Source of the DNA: a bacterium
GTDB taxonomy: Bacteria; Planctomycetota; Planctomycetia; Pirellulales; UBA1268
DNA length: 50,319 nucleotides
Assembly: GCA_029978085.1 (NCBI GenBank)
Contig: JAPOJV010000005.1
Coordinates: 1-50,319 of the forward strand
Direction of reading: 5' to 3'
The stretch's first letter is position 1; every line of letters starts with the position of its first letter. The notes under the pieces are model-generated. The model was given only the letters and a program-made list of their open reading frames with translations, was not told where the DNA came from and did no database searches. A program made the position numbers and the translations under genes. This document shows positions 8,818 through 17,262 of the stretch, piece by piece.

Positions 8818-9951
8818 ATGGCCACCGCCGCCTCAGCCCCAGCCAAGCCTCCGGTCTTCCAGGTCGCCGATGCCGCCGCCATCGCAGCGGCCCGTTCCAT
8901 GCTCGACGCCCACACCGTCGAGACGATGGCATGGCACTTTCACGAGTCGACGGGCTGCCCGTTCTGGCTGGAGTATGCGAAGAGCCTGCCGTTCAATCCG
9001 CTCACCGACGTGACGTGCTTCGACGACCTGAAGAAGTTCCCGCCGTTCGAGGACGAGTGGCTCCGTGGCGGCCCGGTCCGTCGCTGGGTGCCGAAGGGCC
9101 TGGCTGATCAGCCGGCCTACGTGTTCGAGACCGGCGGTACGACCGGTATCCCGAAGTCGCGATACAACTCCCGCGACTTCCGCACCGACTACGAGATGTT
9201 CAGCGACACGCTTCCCGAGGAGTATTTTCCGAAGGGGGCGAATTGGCTGATGCTCGGCCCCTCGGGCCCGCGGCGGCTGCGGCTCTCGATCGAGCACCTC
9301 GCCCAACATCGTGGCGGCATCTGCTTCTGCGTCGACCTCGACCCCCGCTGGGTGATCAAGCTCATCCAGAAGGGCTGGATGGAGCACCTCGAGGCCTACA
9401 AGCAGCACTGCATCGACCAGGCGATCACGATCCTCGAGGCGGGCCACGACGTCCGTTGCATGTTCACGACGCCGAAGCTCCTCGAAGCTCTCGCCCTCGC
9501 CCTCGAGAAGAAGGGCACGACGATCCGCAAGGCGGGCATCACCGGCATCTTCTCCGGCGGCACCGAGTTCACGCCGCAGTGGACCCGCTTCGCGGTCGAG
9601 GAGCTCCTCGACGGCGCTTATATGACGCCCACCTACGGCAACACGCTCATGGGTCTGGCGGCGAGCCGGCCCGTCGTGCCGGCCGACGGCTACACGATCG
9701 CCTACTACGCGCCGCAGCCCCGCGCCGTCATCGAGGTGGTGGACTTCGACGACCGCGACCGCCTCGTTCCGTACGGTGGCACCGGCCGCGTCCGCCTCAC
9801 GACGCTCACGAAAGAAACCTTCATCCCCGGCTTCCTGGAGCGCGACGAAGGCGAACGCGAACTGCCCTACGCGAAGTATCCGTGGGACGGCATCAGCGGC
9901 GTCCGCCCATTCCGCGAACTGGCAGCGACGACGACCGTCGGCGTGTACTAA
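8818..9951 (+). CDS. LuxE/PaaK-like acyl-adenylating enzyme
   Basis: A 377-residue member of the ANL-related ligases, closest in plan to LuxE acyl-protein synthetase or phenylacetate-CoA ligase. The P-loop-like motif ETGGTTGIPKS is at about residue 104, GIFSGGTEF at about 242, and the adenylate-site region YGGTGRVRLTT at about 319. It is shorter than PaaK (about 430 residues), and the mobile C-terminal domain is reduced or missing, as in LuxE. It would activate a carboxylic acid as acyl-AMP for transfer to an enzyme cysteine or thiol. An aldehyde dehydrogenase and an iron alcohol dehydrogenase follow on the same strand, so the likely product route is acid to aldehyde to alcohol. The substrate is unknown. 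A hairpin follows the stop at once. Confidence 0.75.
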   Translation: MATAASAPAKPPVFQVADAAAIAAARSMLDAHTVETMAWHFHESTGCPFWLEYAKSLPFNPLTDVTCFDDLKKFPPFEDEWLRGGPVRRWVPKGLADQPAYVFETGGTTGIPKSRYNSRDFRTDYEMFSDTLPEEYFPKGANWLMLGPSGPRRLRLSIEHLAQHRGGICFCVDLDPRWVIKLIQKGWMEHLEAYKQHCIDQAITILEAGHDVRCMFTTPKLLEALALALEKKGTTIRKAGITGIFSGGTEFTPQWTRFAVEELLDGAYMTPTYGNTLMGLAASRPVVPADGYTIAYYAPQPRAVIEVVDFDDRDRLVPYGGTGRVRLTTLTKETFIPGFLERDEGERELPYAKYPWDGISGVRPFRELAATTTVGVY

Positions 9952-9957
9952 CTTCAC

Positions 9958-9987
9958 GGGAATTCTCGGCATCGTGCCGAAATTCCC
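9958..9987 (+). terminator. hairpin after the adenylating enzyme gene
   Basis: GGGAATT (9958-9964) pairs with AATTCCC (9981-9987), with an inner GGCA/TGCC pair. It starts seven bases after the stop codon. Only a short T stretch follows, so termination may be partial. A second small hairpin, GCCGAC/GTCGGC, follows at 9991-10006. Confidence 0.6.
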
Positions 9988-10068
9988 TTGGCCGACCTCC
10001 GTCGGCTGGTGATGACACGGCCCTCCAGGCCTGATGTCTTCACGCGCCTGGCTGTGCGAGGGCACGCC

Positions 10069-10210
10069 GGCTCGGGAGTGCCTACGCCCCATCGCCGGTT
10101 GCTCGCTACGAACATCCTGTCCTTCGCTCGCTCGATGCTGACGGCGCTTCGCCATCCTGGCTGCGCTTGTCAGCATACGCCGGCTCCCGGGGCACGGGTC
10201 ACCCGAAGCC
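10069..10210 (-). repeat. F1 structured repeat, copy A1
   Basis: Full F1 copy on the minus strand, head-to-head with A2. Read in element orientation it has the outer arms (GCCCC near GCCGG, pairing with CCGGC near GGGGC), stem 2 ATGCTGAC/GTCAGCAT, inner hairpin GCCA-GGA-TGGC, and hairpin 3 GGACA-GGA-TGTTC. Hairpin 2 differs from the other copies (GGCA/TGCC) at both paired positions. Confidence 0.85.
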
Positions 10211-10229
10211 TCCTCTACCGGTTGAGAGA

Positions 10230-10369
10230 GGCGAGGGGCTGCCGGTGCCATCTCGCGGGCTATGGAAGCGAGCGCAGGCAGGATGCCGAAGCGAAGCGGA
10301 CATGCAGTGAGCGAAGGACAGGATGTCCATAGCGAACGTCCGCCGAGAGGGCACCGGCAGCTCCTCGCC
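10230..10369 (+). repeat. F1 structured repeat, copy A2
   Basis: Full F1 copy on the plus strand. The outer arm is the longest seen here: 20 bases at 10230 pair with 20 bases ending at 10369 with a single G-T. The inner hairpins are GGCA-GGA-TGCC and GGACA-GGA-TGTCC. Stem 2 is not evident in this copy. It lies 19 bases from A1 and about 60 bases upstream of the aldehyde dehydrogenase start, so it could be transcribed in that gene's leader. Confidence 0.85.
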
Positions 10370-10428
10370 GGGTTGGGCAAGTAAACTCCAGCATCAGCTA
10401 AGCTACGCCTCCCACGAGGATCTCACCC

Positions 10429-11862
10429 ATGCACCTGCCCGCCTGGCGTTTCGGCAAGCCCTACGAGTCGCTCGAACGCGAGACGCTCGTGCATTTTCTC
10501 ACCGGCGAGCCCGTCGCCGAGGTGAGCCAGGTCGGCGGAGCGATCGTGGGACGCGACCTGCAGAAGGCGCAGCAGGCGCGGGCTGCCCTGCTCGCGATTG
10601 ACCCCGAAGAGATCGTCGAGCGGCTGCAGACGGCCGGGAATCTCTATGCCAATGGCACCGTGACGGTCGGCGATACAAAGCAGTCGCCCGACGACTTCGT
10701 GAAGCAGCAGTCGGCTACGACCGGGCTACCCGAATCGCTCTGCCGGGCCAACATGCAGAAGAACATGTTCGTGCTCTCGAACATGGACCGGATACTCGAC
10801 GCCCTCTCCCGCGGGCTCGACACGAAGATCCTCTGGCAGGGCTACGGGCAGGAGCACCGCGGCGTGACGGTGAGCTACCAGGCGCAATCGCCGGTGCTCG
10901 GGCTCGTGCTGCCGAGCAACTCGCCTGGCGTGCACACGCTCTGGCTGCCGGTGATCGCCCTCGGCGTCGGGCTCGTGATGAAGCCGGGCAGCCAGGAACC
11001 GTGGACCCCCTACCGCATGGCGGCTGCGATGGTGGAGGCGGGTATCCCGGCCGAGGCGATCGGACTCTATCCGGGGGCAACGGACGTGGGCGCCGGGATT
11101 CTCGCCGGCTGTCGCCGCAGCATGATCTTCGGCAGCGCGAAGACGGTGGAGCAGTATCGCGGCAACCCCGGCGTGCAGGTGCACGGTCCCGGCTTCTCGA
11201 AGATCATCTTCGGCGACGACTGCGTGGACAACTGGGAGCGGCACCTCGACACGCTCTGTGAGAGCGTGGCGATCAACAGCGGCCGTGGCTGCATCAATGC
11301 CTCGGCCATCTACGCCAGCCGCCACACCAAGGCGATCGCCGAGGCCATCGCGGCGCGGCTGGGGCCGGTCGACGTGAAGCCGCCGCAGGATCCCGAGGCA
11401 AAACTGGCCGCGTTCACGATCCCCGGCGCCGCCAAGGCGATCTGGGGACAGATCGAGGCGGGCCTGAAGGCTCCCGGCGTGACGCACGCGACGGCGGCCT
11501 ACGGTGACCGGCTCGTCGAAGGTGAGCGGTGTGGCTGGCTGCGGCCCACGGTCGTCCACTGCACGAGCCCCGAGCCTGAGATCGCCAAGGCCGAATACAT
11601 GTTTCCGTTCGTGAGCGTGGTCGAGTGTCCGCAGGGGAAGATGCTCGACTCGATCGGCCCCACGCTCGTCTGCTCGGCCATCACCGAAGACGAGGCCTTC
11701 CAGCGGCGACTCATCGATTGCACCCACATCGACCGGCTCAACCTAGGGCCGATCCCGACCACGAAGCTCGACTGGCTGCAGCCGCACGAGGGCAACATCA
11801 TCGATTTCCTGTACCGGTCGCGGGCGCTGCAGGTGGCGGCGGCGGTTGGTGCGCGGTCGTGA
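10429..11862 (+). CDS. aldehyde dehydrogenase / acyl reductase family
   Basis: A 477-residue ALDH-superfamily protein. The cofactor-binding half includes SPVLGLVLPSNSPGVHTLWL and VMKPGSQEPWTP at about 160-190. The catalytic cysteine is probably C288 in INSGRGCINAS. The sequence recalls acyl-CoA/acyl-enzyme reductases (LuxC-like) more than classic aldehyde-oxidising enzymes, but this cannot be settled by eye. It sits between an acyl-adenylating enzyme and an iron alcohol dehydrogenase, which fits reduction of an activated acid to an aldehyde, with the alcohol dehydrogenase next. The 477-base gap before it holds two F1 repeats, so it may have its own promoter; none is obvious. Confidence 0.85.
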   Translation: MHLPAWRFGKPYESLERETLVHFLTGEPVAEVSQVGGAIVGRDLQKAQQARAALLAIDPEEIVERLQTAGNLYANGTVTVGDTKQSPDDFVKQQSATTGLPESLCRANMQKNMFVLSNMDRILDALSRGLDTKILWQGYGQEHRGVTVSYQAQSPVLGLVLPSNSPGVHTLWLPVIALGVGLVMKPGSQEPWTPYRMAAAMVEAGIPAEAIGLYPGATDVGAGILAGCRRSMIFGSAKTVEQYRGNPGVQVHGPGFSKIIFGDDCVDNWERHLDTLCESVAINSGRGCINASAIYASRHTKAIAEAIAARLGPVDVKPPQDPEAKLAAFTIPGAAKAIWGQIEAGLKAPGVTHATAAYGDRLVEGERCGWLRPTVVHCTSPEPEIAKAEYMFPFVSVVECPQGKMLDSIGPTLVCSAITEDEAFQRRLIDCTHIDRLNLGPIPTTKLDWLQPHEGNIIDFLYRSRALQVAAAVGARS

Positions 11863-12046
11863 GGCGGCGCGTATTGGTCGCCGGCGGTAAAACCTCCGGC
11901 GTCGCTTCGGGATCCCTCCCGCCACCCCGGTTCCCGATGGCACGCACACAGCTACGGATATCCCTGTGCTCCTTCTCCGGTTTCCCCGACCGGCTCCTCA
12001 GCATCGAGGGCCTCAGGTGGGAATGGCCGGACATCACCGCGTGAAC

Positions 12047-13210
12047 ATGACACTTCCCGAATTCGAGTTTTGCGCGCCGACGCGGCTGGTGGTCGGTCGG
12101 GGTGCGCTCCGGCGGCTCGGTGAGCTGGCGAGTGAACTCGGGGCCACGCGGGTGCTCGTGGTGAGTGATTCGGGGATCATCGCTGCCGGGCATACGGCGG
12201 CTGGTATCGAGTCACTCGCGGCGGCGGGGCTGGGCACGGCCACGTTCTCGGGATTCACGGAGAACCCGTCGTCTCGTGAGGTCGAAGCAGGCGCGCGATT
12301 CGCCCGCGACTTCCGCCCCGATCTGGTCGTGGGACTCGGCGGGGGCAGCTCGATGGACTGTGCGAAGGGAATCAACTTTCTCCTCTCGTGCGGCGGCCGA
12401 ATGCAGGACTACAAGGGCCGCGGCACGGCGACGGGCCCCATGCTGCCGTCGATCGCCGTGCCCACCACGGCCGGCACCGGCAGCGAGACCCAGTCATTCG
12501 CCCTGATCACGGACGACGAGTCGGGAATGAAGATGGCCTGTGGCGATCCGCGGGCCGCCTTTCGCATCGCCATCCTCGACGTGAATCTCACGCTCACGCA
12601 GCCGCGCTCGCTGGCCGCCCTCACCGGCATCGACGCCCTCTCCCACGCGATCGAAAGCCACGTCAGCCGGGCGGCGACGCCCGCCTCGCGGACGTTCTCG
12701 CGGGAGGCGTGGCGGCTCCTCGCCCGCCACCTGCCGGGCATCGTGAGAGATGACGGCACGATCGCAGCCCGCGAGGCCGCGCAGTTCGGCGCCGCCCTCG
12801 CCGGTTTCGCGATCGAGAACGCGATGCTCGGCGCGGCCCATGCCCTGGCCAATCCGCTCACGGCGACCCACGGGATCGTCCATGGCCAGGCCGTCGGCGT
12901 GATGCTGCCGCATGTCGTGCGGTTCAACGGTCGCAGTCCCGGGGAAAATGCGTGTGCCGCAGGCTATGCCGAACTGCTAACCGACATCGGCATCGAATCC
13001 GACGTCCCGCGTGCCGGCGACCGGCTGGCCGACTGGCTCACCGCCCTGCTGCAATCGTCAGGGCTGAACACATCGCTCACTGCCTGCGGCTGCAGTCACG
13101 CTGATGCACACACCCTCGCCACCGCGGCGGCCGCGCAATGGACGGCAGGCTTTAATCCTCGCCCCGTCACCGCAGCCGATCTCGCCCGGCTGTACGAGGC
13201 CGCCCGATGA
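12047..13210 (+). CDS. iron-containing alcohol dehydrogenase
   Basis: A 387-residue group III (Fe-dependent) alcohol dehydrogenase. It begins FEFCAPTRLVVGRGALRRLG, typical of this family, with the NAD(P) loop GLGGGSSMDCAKG at about residue 98 and PTTAGTGSE at about 140. Metal ligands are expected in DALSHAIESH and in the later HALANPLTATHG / HGQAVGV region. The ATG at 12047 is chosen over an upstream start at 11966 because the extension is basic and low-complexity; GTG at 12041 is also possible. It would convert the aldehyde from the preceding enzyme to an alcohol, or the reverse. Its TGA overlaps the ATG of the propeller gene (ATGA). Confidence 0.88.
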   Translation: MTLPEFEFCAPTRLVVGRGALRRLGELASELGATRVLVVSDSGIIAAGHTAAGIESLAAAGLGTATFSGFTENPSSREVEAGARFARDFRPDLVVGLGGGSSMDCAKGINFLLSCGGRMQDYKGRGTATGPMLPSIAVPTTAGTGSETQSFALITDDESGMKMACGDPRAAFRIAILDVNLTLTQPRSLAALTGIDALSHAIESHVSRAATPASRTFSREAWRLLARHLPGIVRDDGTIAAREAAQFGAALAGFAIENAMLGAAHALANPLTATHGIVHGQAVGVMLPHVVRFNGRSPGENACAAGYAELLTDIGIESDVPRAGDRLADWLTALLQSSGLNTSLTACGCSHADAHTLATAAAAQWTAGFNPRPVTAADLARLYEAAR

Positions 13211-14442
13211 ATAGAAAAGTCGGCTTTCACCTGTTCCATCTGGCCATCATGGCGTGCCTCGCGTGCGCCGCGGCTTCAGCGACCGCCGCTGACGAGCCAG
13301 CCGCTCCACTCGCCGCCGCGCCGGCTGACGCATGGCCGCTGGTGCGGGGCAGCCTCGCCGGCACGGGCCGGTCCGCCGCCACGCTTCGGCTTCCACTCGT
13401 CGAAGCCTGGCGCCGCGACTTCGAGACGACGGCCTTCGGGGCCACACCCGTGATCGCCGCGGGCACGATCTACCTCGGCGATCTCGATGGCACGTTCCAT
13501 GCCCTCGCGCTCGACACGGGCCGCACGACATGGACATTCAAGGCCGACGAGGCGGGGTTTCCGTCGGCGGCGGCCGTTTCGCTCGATCCGGCCTTGCCGC
13601 TGGTGGTCGTCGGCGACGACGCCGGCGCCGTGCGGGCGTTCGAGTGCGAAACGGGCGAGGTGAAGTGGACCTATGCGACCGACGGCGAGATCTCCGGCGG
13701 CCCGACGATCATCCCTTCGGCCGCTGGCCCACGCGTGCTCGTCGGTTCGCAGGATGCGTCGCTCTCCTGCCTGTCACTCGCCGACGGGGCCGTGGTGTGG
13801 AAGCACTCGATCGCCGACCAGATCCGCTGCGCCCCCACCGTCGCGGAAACACCAGCGGGACCACGGGTGTTCATCGCCGGCTGCGACGGCAAGTTGCACG
13901 TGATCGACGTGGCCACGGGCGAGTCCACCGCTGCGGTCGCGATCGACGGCCCGACCGGCACCACGCCGGCAGCCGCCGGCGACCGCGTCTTCTTCGGCAC
14001 GGAGGGGGGCGGGTTCTTCGCCATCGACGTCGTGAAGCAGGAGGTGGCCTGGCGGATGCAGTCGGCGGTGCCGGGCCAGTCGTATCGGTCGAGCGCCGCC
14101 CTCACGGACCAGTTCGCGATCGTCGGCTCCCGCGGCCGGGCCATTGAGGCGTTTCGGCTCACCGACGGCGGCCGGGTCTGGCGAACGCCCATGCGCGGCC
14201 GCGTCGATGCGGCGCCGGTGCTCGTGATGGCGGCGGCTGACGCCGCCGGGGCACCGCGCGAGGTAGCGATCGTGGCCGATGCCGCAGGGAAGATCGTGGC
14301 GGTCGAGGCCGCGACCGGCGCGAAGGCCTGGGAGTTCGATGCGGGCGGCCGGTTCGACGCGGGCGCCGCAGTGGCGGGCGGTCGCGTCGTCATCGCCTCC
14401 GACGACGGCACGGTCTGGTGCTTCGCCAGTGGAGACGAGTGA
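13207..14442 (+). CDS. exported PQQ-type beta-propeller protein
   Basis: A 411-residue protein with a signal peptide (hydrophobic LAIMACLACAAASATAA, residues about 13-28) followed by PQQ-like propeller blades. The repeated blade signature is visible: GTFHALALDTGRTTWTF, GAVRAFECETGEVKWTY, ASLSCLSLADGAVVWKH, GKLHVIDVATGES and KIVAVEAATGAKAWEF. No N-terminal haem or catalytic PQQ-dehydrogenase residues are evident, so it is probably a BamB-like or binding propeller in the periplasm and not a dehydrogenase. It is translationally coupled to the alcohol dehydrogenase (ATGA overlap) and one base separates it from the next gene, so its role is probably tied to this cluster. Confidence 0.85.
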   Translation: MNRKVGFHLFHLAIMACLACAAASATAADEPAAPLAAAPADAWPLVRGSLAGTGRSAATLRLPLVEAWRRDFETTAFGATPVIAAGTIYLGDLDGTFHALALDTGRTTWTFKADEAGFPSAAAVSLDPALPLVVVGDDAGAVRAFECETGEVKWTYATDGEISGGPTIIPSAAGPRVLVGSQDASLSCLSLADGAVVWKHSIADQIRCAPTVAETPAGPRVFIAGCDGKLHVIDVATGESTAAVAIDGPTGTTPAAAGDRVFFGTEGGGFFAIDVVKQEVAWRMQSAVPGQSYRSSAALTDQFAIVGSRGRAIEAFRLTDGGRVWRTPMRGRVDAAPVLVMAAADAAGAPREVAIVADAAGKIVAVEAATGAKAWEFDAGGRFDAGAAVAGGRVVIASDDGTVWCFASGDE

Positions 14443-14443
14443 G

Positions 14444-14863
14444 ATGGCCTGGCTGCAACGTGAGCTGCGACTCGCTCCCCGCCGCCGTGGTTTCCATCTG
14501 ATCACGGCCGAGATCGAGGCGGCCCTCCGCGACCTGCCCCCGCTCCGCGTGGGCCTCGTGCACGTCTTCATTCAGCACACGTCGGCCAGCCTCTCGATCA
14601 ACGAGAACGCCGATCCCGACGTGCCGCGTGACCTGGAAATGGCCTTCAACGCGATCGCCCGCGAGGACTTCCCCTACGTGCACACGATGGAGGGGCCAGA
14701 TGACATGCCGGCCCACGTAAAGGCCTCGATGATCGGCAGCAGCGTCACCGTGCCGCTCCAGGATGGCCGCCTGCTCCTCGGCACCTGGCAGGGCATCTAC
14801 CTCTGCGAACACCGCGACCACGGCGGCCCCCGCCGTCTCGTGCTCACGGTGAACGGCGAATGA
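14444..14863 (+). CDS. yjbQ: YjbQ family (UPF0047) protein
   Basis: A 139-residue protein of the widespread YjbQ/UPF0047 family. It shows the family core FIQHTSASLSINENADPDV and MEGPDDMPAHVKAS, then the GTWQGIYLCEHRDHGG tail, with the conserved His and Glu residues. Members have been reported to have weak thiamine-phosphate synthase activity, but their physiological role is unsettled. The start ATG at 14444 lies one base after the propeller stop codon, so it belongs to the same operon. Nothing in its sequence explains why it travels with alcohol-metabolism genes. Confidence 0.88.
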   Translation: MAWLQRELRLAPRRRGFHLITAEIEAALRDLPPLRVGLVHVFIQHTSASLSINENADPDVPRDLEMAFNAIAREDFPYVHTMEGPDDMPAHVKASMIGSSVTVPLQDGRLLLGTWQGIYLCEHRDHGGPRRLVLTVNGE

Positions 14864-14876
14864 CCGCTCGTTTCCC

Positions 14877-14902
14877 GCATGCGGAGCCTGCGGACTACGG
14901 CG
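14877..14902 (-). repeat. F3 short palindromic repeat
   Basis: On the minus strand it reads GCCGTAGTCCGCAGGCTCCG then CATGCGG, with CCGCA pairing with TGCGG. It lies just after yjbQ and 18 bases before F1 copy B. Confidence 0.75.
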
Positions 14903-14920
14903 CAAACCAAAACGCCGTGA

Positions 14921-15052
14921 GGGGCTGCCCACTGCCCCGAAGCCGGCGTATGCTGACCAGCGTAGGCAGGATGCCGAAGCGCAGTCAGCATCGAGCGAGC
15001 GAAGGCATGGATGCCGTAGCGAGCGTCCGGCTCTCGGGGCATGGGCAGCCCC
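14921..15052 (+). repeat. F1 structured repeat, copy B
   Basis: Full F1 copy. Outer arm GGGGCTGCCCA / TGGGCAGCCCC plus TGCCCCG / CGGGGCA and GCCGG / CCGGC; stem 2 ATGCTGAC / GTCAGCAT; inner hairpin GGCA-GGA-TGCC; hairpin 3 GGCAT-GG-ATGCC. It lies about 60 bases upstream of the decarboxylase start. Confidence 0.88.
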
Positions 15053-15115
15053 GAACCCACGCCAACTGGCCACGATCATTGGTTGCGGCCGCAGGCCCTC
15101 GTTACGATGCCTCGC

Positions 15116-16564
15116 ATGCTGGCGCCGGCTTTTGATCCCGAGCGGTTTCGTCGCGAGGCGCGGGCCGTCGTCGATTGGATCGCCGACTACTGGCAGACGC
15201 TGGAGCCGCGGCCCGTACGGTCGCAGGTCGCGCCGGGTGACGTGCGGGCGCAGCTGCCGCCGCACGCGCCAGACGAGCCCGAGCCGCTCGCCGCCGTGCT
15301 CGCCGATCTCGACCGCGTAATCGTGCCGGGGCTCACGCACTGGCAGCATCCGGCATTCTTCGCCTACTTCCCGGCGAGCGCGAGCGGGCCATCGATCCTC
15401 GGCGAGCTGCTCGCGGCCGGCCTCGGCGTGCAGGGCATGCTCTGGAGCACATCGCCGGCCTGCACCGAGCTCGAGACCCACGTGCTCGACTGGCTGCGCG
15501 AGCTGCTCGGCCTCCCGGAACGGTTCGCGTCGAGCGGCATGGGGGGCGGCGTGATTCACGACTCCGCGTCGAGCGGCCTGCTGTGCGGGCTCGTCGCCGC
15601 CCGCGAACGGGCCACACACCTGCAGAGCAATCGGCACGGGCTGACGCAGACCGACCGGCCGCTCGTCGCCTACGCCAGCGCCGCCGCCCATTCGAGCTTC
15701 GACAAGGCGGCGCGGATCGCGGGCCTCGGCAGCGAGTGGGCGCGGCGAATCGCCGTTGATTCACGCGGCTGCATGGATGCGACGGCACTCGCCGCAGCCA
15801 TGGATGCCGATGTGGCCGCGGGTCGCATCCCGTGCTTCGTCTGTGCGACCGTGGGCACCACGGCAGCCGGGGCGATCGATCCGGTGCCGGAGATCGCCGC
15901 GGTCACGGCACGACACAATGCGTGGCTGCACGTCGATGCCGCCTGGGCCGGTGCGGCCGCGCTCTGCCCTGAGCTGCGGCCGCCGCTCGTGGCCGGTGCG
16001 GAGGCCGCCGACAGCTGGAGCTTCAATCCCCACAAGTGGCTCCTCGTCAATTTCGACTGCCACGCGCTGTGGGTGGCCGACCGCACGTCGCTCGTTCAGG
16101 CCCTCGCCACCCGCCCCGACTATCTCCGCAACGCCGCGACCGATAGCGGTGGCGTGATCGACTACGCCGAATGGCAGGTGCCGCTCGGCCGCCGGTTCCG
16201 CGCGCTCAAGCTCTGGCTCGCCCTGCGGATGCTCGGGGCCGAGGCGATCCGCGGGCGAATCCGGGCACACGTCGCCTGGGCGGGCGAGTTCGCCTCGTGG
16301 GTAGCGGCTGACCCGCGGTTCGAACTGCTCGCCCCGCGGTCCCTGAGCCTGGTCTGCTTCGGGCTGCGGGCCGGAGACGCCGCATCCCGCAGGCTGCTCG
16401 ACCGGCTCAACGCCGGCGGGACGGCATTTCTCACCCAGGCCACCGTGGGGGACAGGTTTGCGCTCCGCCTTGCCGTCGGGGCGGCCCTCACGGAACGGCG
16501 GCACGTGGAGGCCGTCTGGGCCGAACTCTCCCGGCTCGCCGACGAGGCCGCACAGACTGCCTGA
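15116..16564 (+). CDS. PLP-dependent group II amino acid decarboxylase
   Basis: A 482-residue enzyme of the aromatic-L-amino-acid/glutamate decarboxylase family. It begins with FRREARAVVDWIADYW, typical for this family, followed by WQHPAFFAYFP in the substrate region. The PLP-stacking histidine is in AAAHSSFDKAA (about residue 193), the PLP-nitrogen aspartate in HVDAAWAGA (about 273), and the Schiff-base lysine in SFNPHKWLLVNFD (about 307). Starts at 15116 and 15107 are both possible; the longer start at 15041 lies in the F1 repeat and is rejected. It would produce an amine such as tyramine, phenylethylamine or tryptamine; the exact substrate cannot be read. It is flanked by an F1 repeat and a promoter-poor gap and appears to stand alone. 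Confidence 0.88.
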   Translation: MLAPAFDPERFRREARAVVDWIADYWQTLEPRPVRSQVAPGDVRAQLPPHAPDEPEPLAAVLADLDRVIVPGLTHWQHPAFFAYFPASASGPSILGELLAAGLGVQGMLWSTSPACTELETHVLDWLRELLGLPERFASSGMGGGVIHDSASSGLLCGLVAARERATHLQSNRHGLTQTDRPLVAYASAAAHSSFDKAARIAGLGSEWARRIAVDSRGCMDATALAAAMDADVAAGRIPCFVCATVGTTAAGAIDPVPEIAAVTARHNAWLHVDAAWAGAAALCPELRPPLVAGAEAADSWSFNPHKWLLVNFDCHALWVADRTSLVQALATRPDYLRNAATDSGGVIDYAEWQVPLGRRFRALKLWLALRMLGAEAIRGRIRAHVAWAGEFASWVAADPRFELLAPRSLSLVCFGLRAGDAASRRLLDRLNAGGTAFLTQATVGDRFALRLAVGAALTERRHVEAVWAELSRLADEAAQTA

Positions 16565-16759
16565 ACCCCGCGGCCTGTCGCCGCCGGTTTTCAGTGCATT
16601 TTCTGCATATCCGGCGCCGAAAGAGACGGTGGGGTGAACCAACTTTCCCTCGCCTGCGTAGGATTCGGAGCGACCCAGCCTTTCCTGGACTGTTGCACCG
16701 GGAGGCCGGGCCGCGTGGCAACCGGCGCACCACATCAGCGCACCAGGGGAGTAGCAACC

Positions 16760-17173
16760 ATGGCACGCAAAGAATCACTGCTGAATCTGAGGGCGATCCT
16801 CGTGCGGCGGCGCGATGCCCTGCGCAGCGCGCTGGCCGGCGACCTCACCCTCTTGAAGGAGCTCCGCAGCGAATCGCCCGGCGACGTCATCGACGCCGCC
16901 TACGACTCCGCCCAGGACGAGATCAGCTCACAACTGGCCGAGGTGGAAAGCCGTGAGCTCGCCCACATCGAAAATGCGCTCGACCGGATGAAGGTCGGCA
17001 AGTACGGCCTGTGCGAGGTCTGCAGCGGGAAGATCCCGATGGTCCGGCTCCACGCCCTGCCCTATGCCACGATGTGCATCGACTGCCAGCGGGAGTCGGA
17101 GCGGTCGGGAGGCATCCGCCGCGAGGTGGAGGAGCGGAGCGAAGAGGCCGTCGGCGGCGAACTCGAACTGTAG
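16760..17173 (+). CDS. DksA/TraR-type C4 zinc-finger protein
   Basis: A 137-residue protein. An N-terminal helical hairpin (residues about 5-85) carries the acidic DAAYDSAQDE segment near the tip-to-base region, and the C-terminal zinc finger is CEVCSGKIP (about 93) with CIDCQRE (about 114). This is the DksA/TraR fold, which enters the RNA polymerase secondary channel. The start at 16760 is supported by a good ribosome site, AGGGGAG (about 16745-16751), unusual in this window. The 195-base gap upstream (16565-16759) shows no clear promoter. Because the coiled-coil tip motif of true DksA is not obvious, it may be a DksA-like regulator instead of the orthologue. Confidence 0.82.
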   Translation: MARKESLLNLRAILVRRRDALRSALAGDLTLLKELRSESPGDVIDAAYDSAQDEISSQLAEVESRELAHIENALDRMKVGKYGLCEVCSGKIPMVRLHALPYATMCIDCQRESERSGGIRREVEERSEEAVGGELEL

Positions 17174-17204
17174 GCGGCCCGCTCGGCCGGCCGTCGGCCG
17201 CGCG

Positions 17205-17213
17205 TGCTATGCT
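17205..17213 (+). promoter_or_regulatory. putative extended -10 for the HtrA gene
   Basis: TGCTATGCT matches an extended -10 element 50 bases before the HtrA start. No clear -35 is present. A transcript starting about seven bases downstream would begin inside the hairpin at 17220-17245. Confidence 0.4.
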
Positions 17214-17219
17214 TCGGGA

Positions 17220-17245
17220 GCGGGCAGCCCATCCGGGCCGCCCGC
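17220..17245 (+). terminator. strong GC hairpin between dksA-like and htrA genes
   Basis: GCGGGCAGCCC (17220-17230) pairs with GGGCCGCCCGC (17235-17245) around an ATCC loop, with one mismatch. It could end the upstream transcript or form the 5' end of the htrA mRNA. There is no U tract. Confidence 0.45.
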
Positions 17246-17262
17246 TTCCTCGAAGGTGCCTC

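Noticed and set aside
10069-10369. CRISPR array from repeated sequences
   Set aside because: Repeats are long, inverted, dispersed and not separated by regular spacers, and no cas gene is present.
15041-15115. Longer start for the decarboxylase at 15041
   Set aside because: This start lies inside the outer arm of F1 copy B, and the added residues do not fit the family; starts at 15107 or 15116 match the usual N-terminus.
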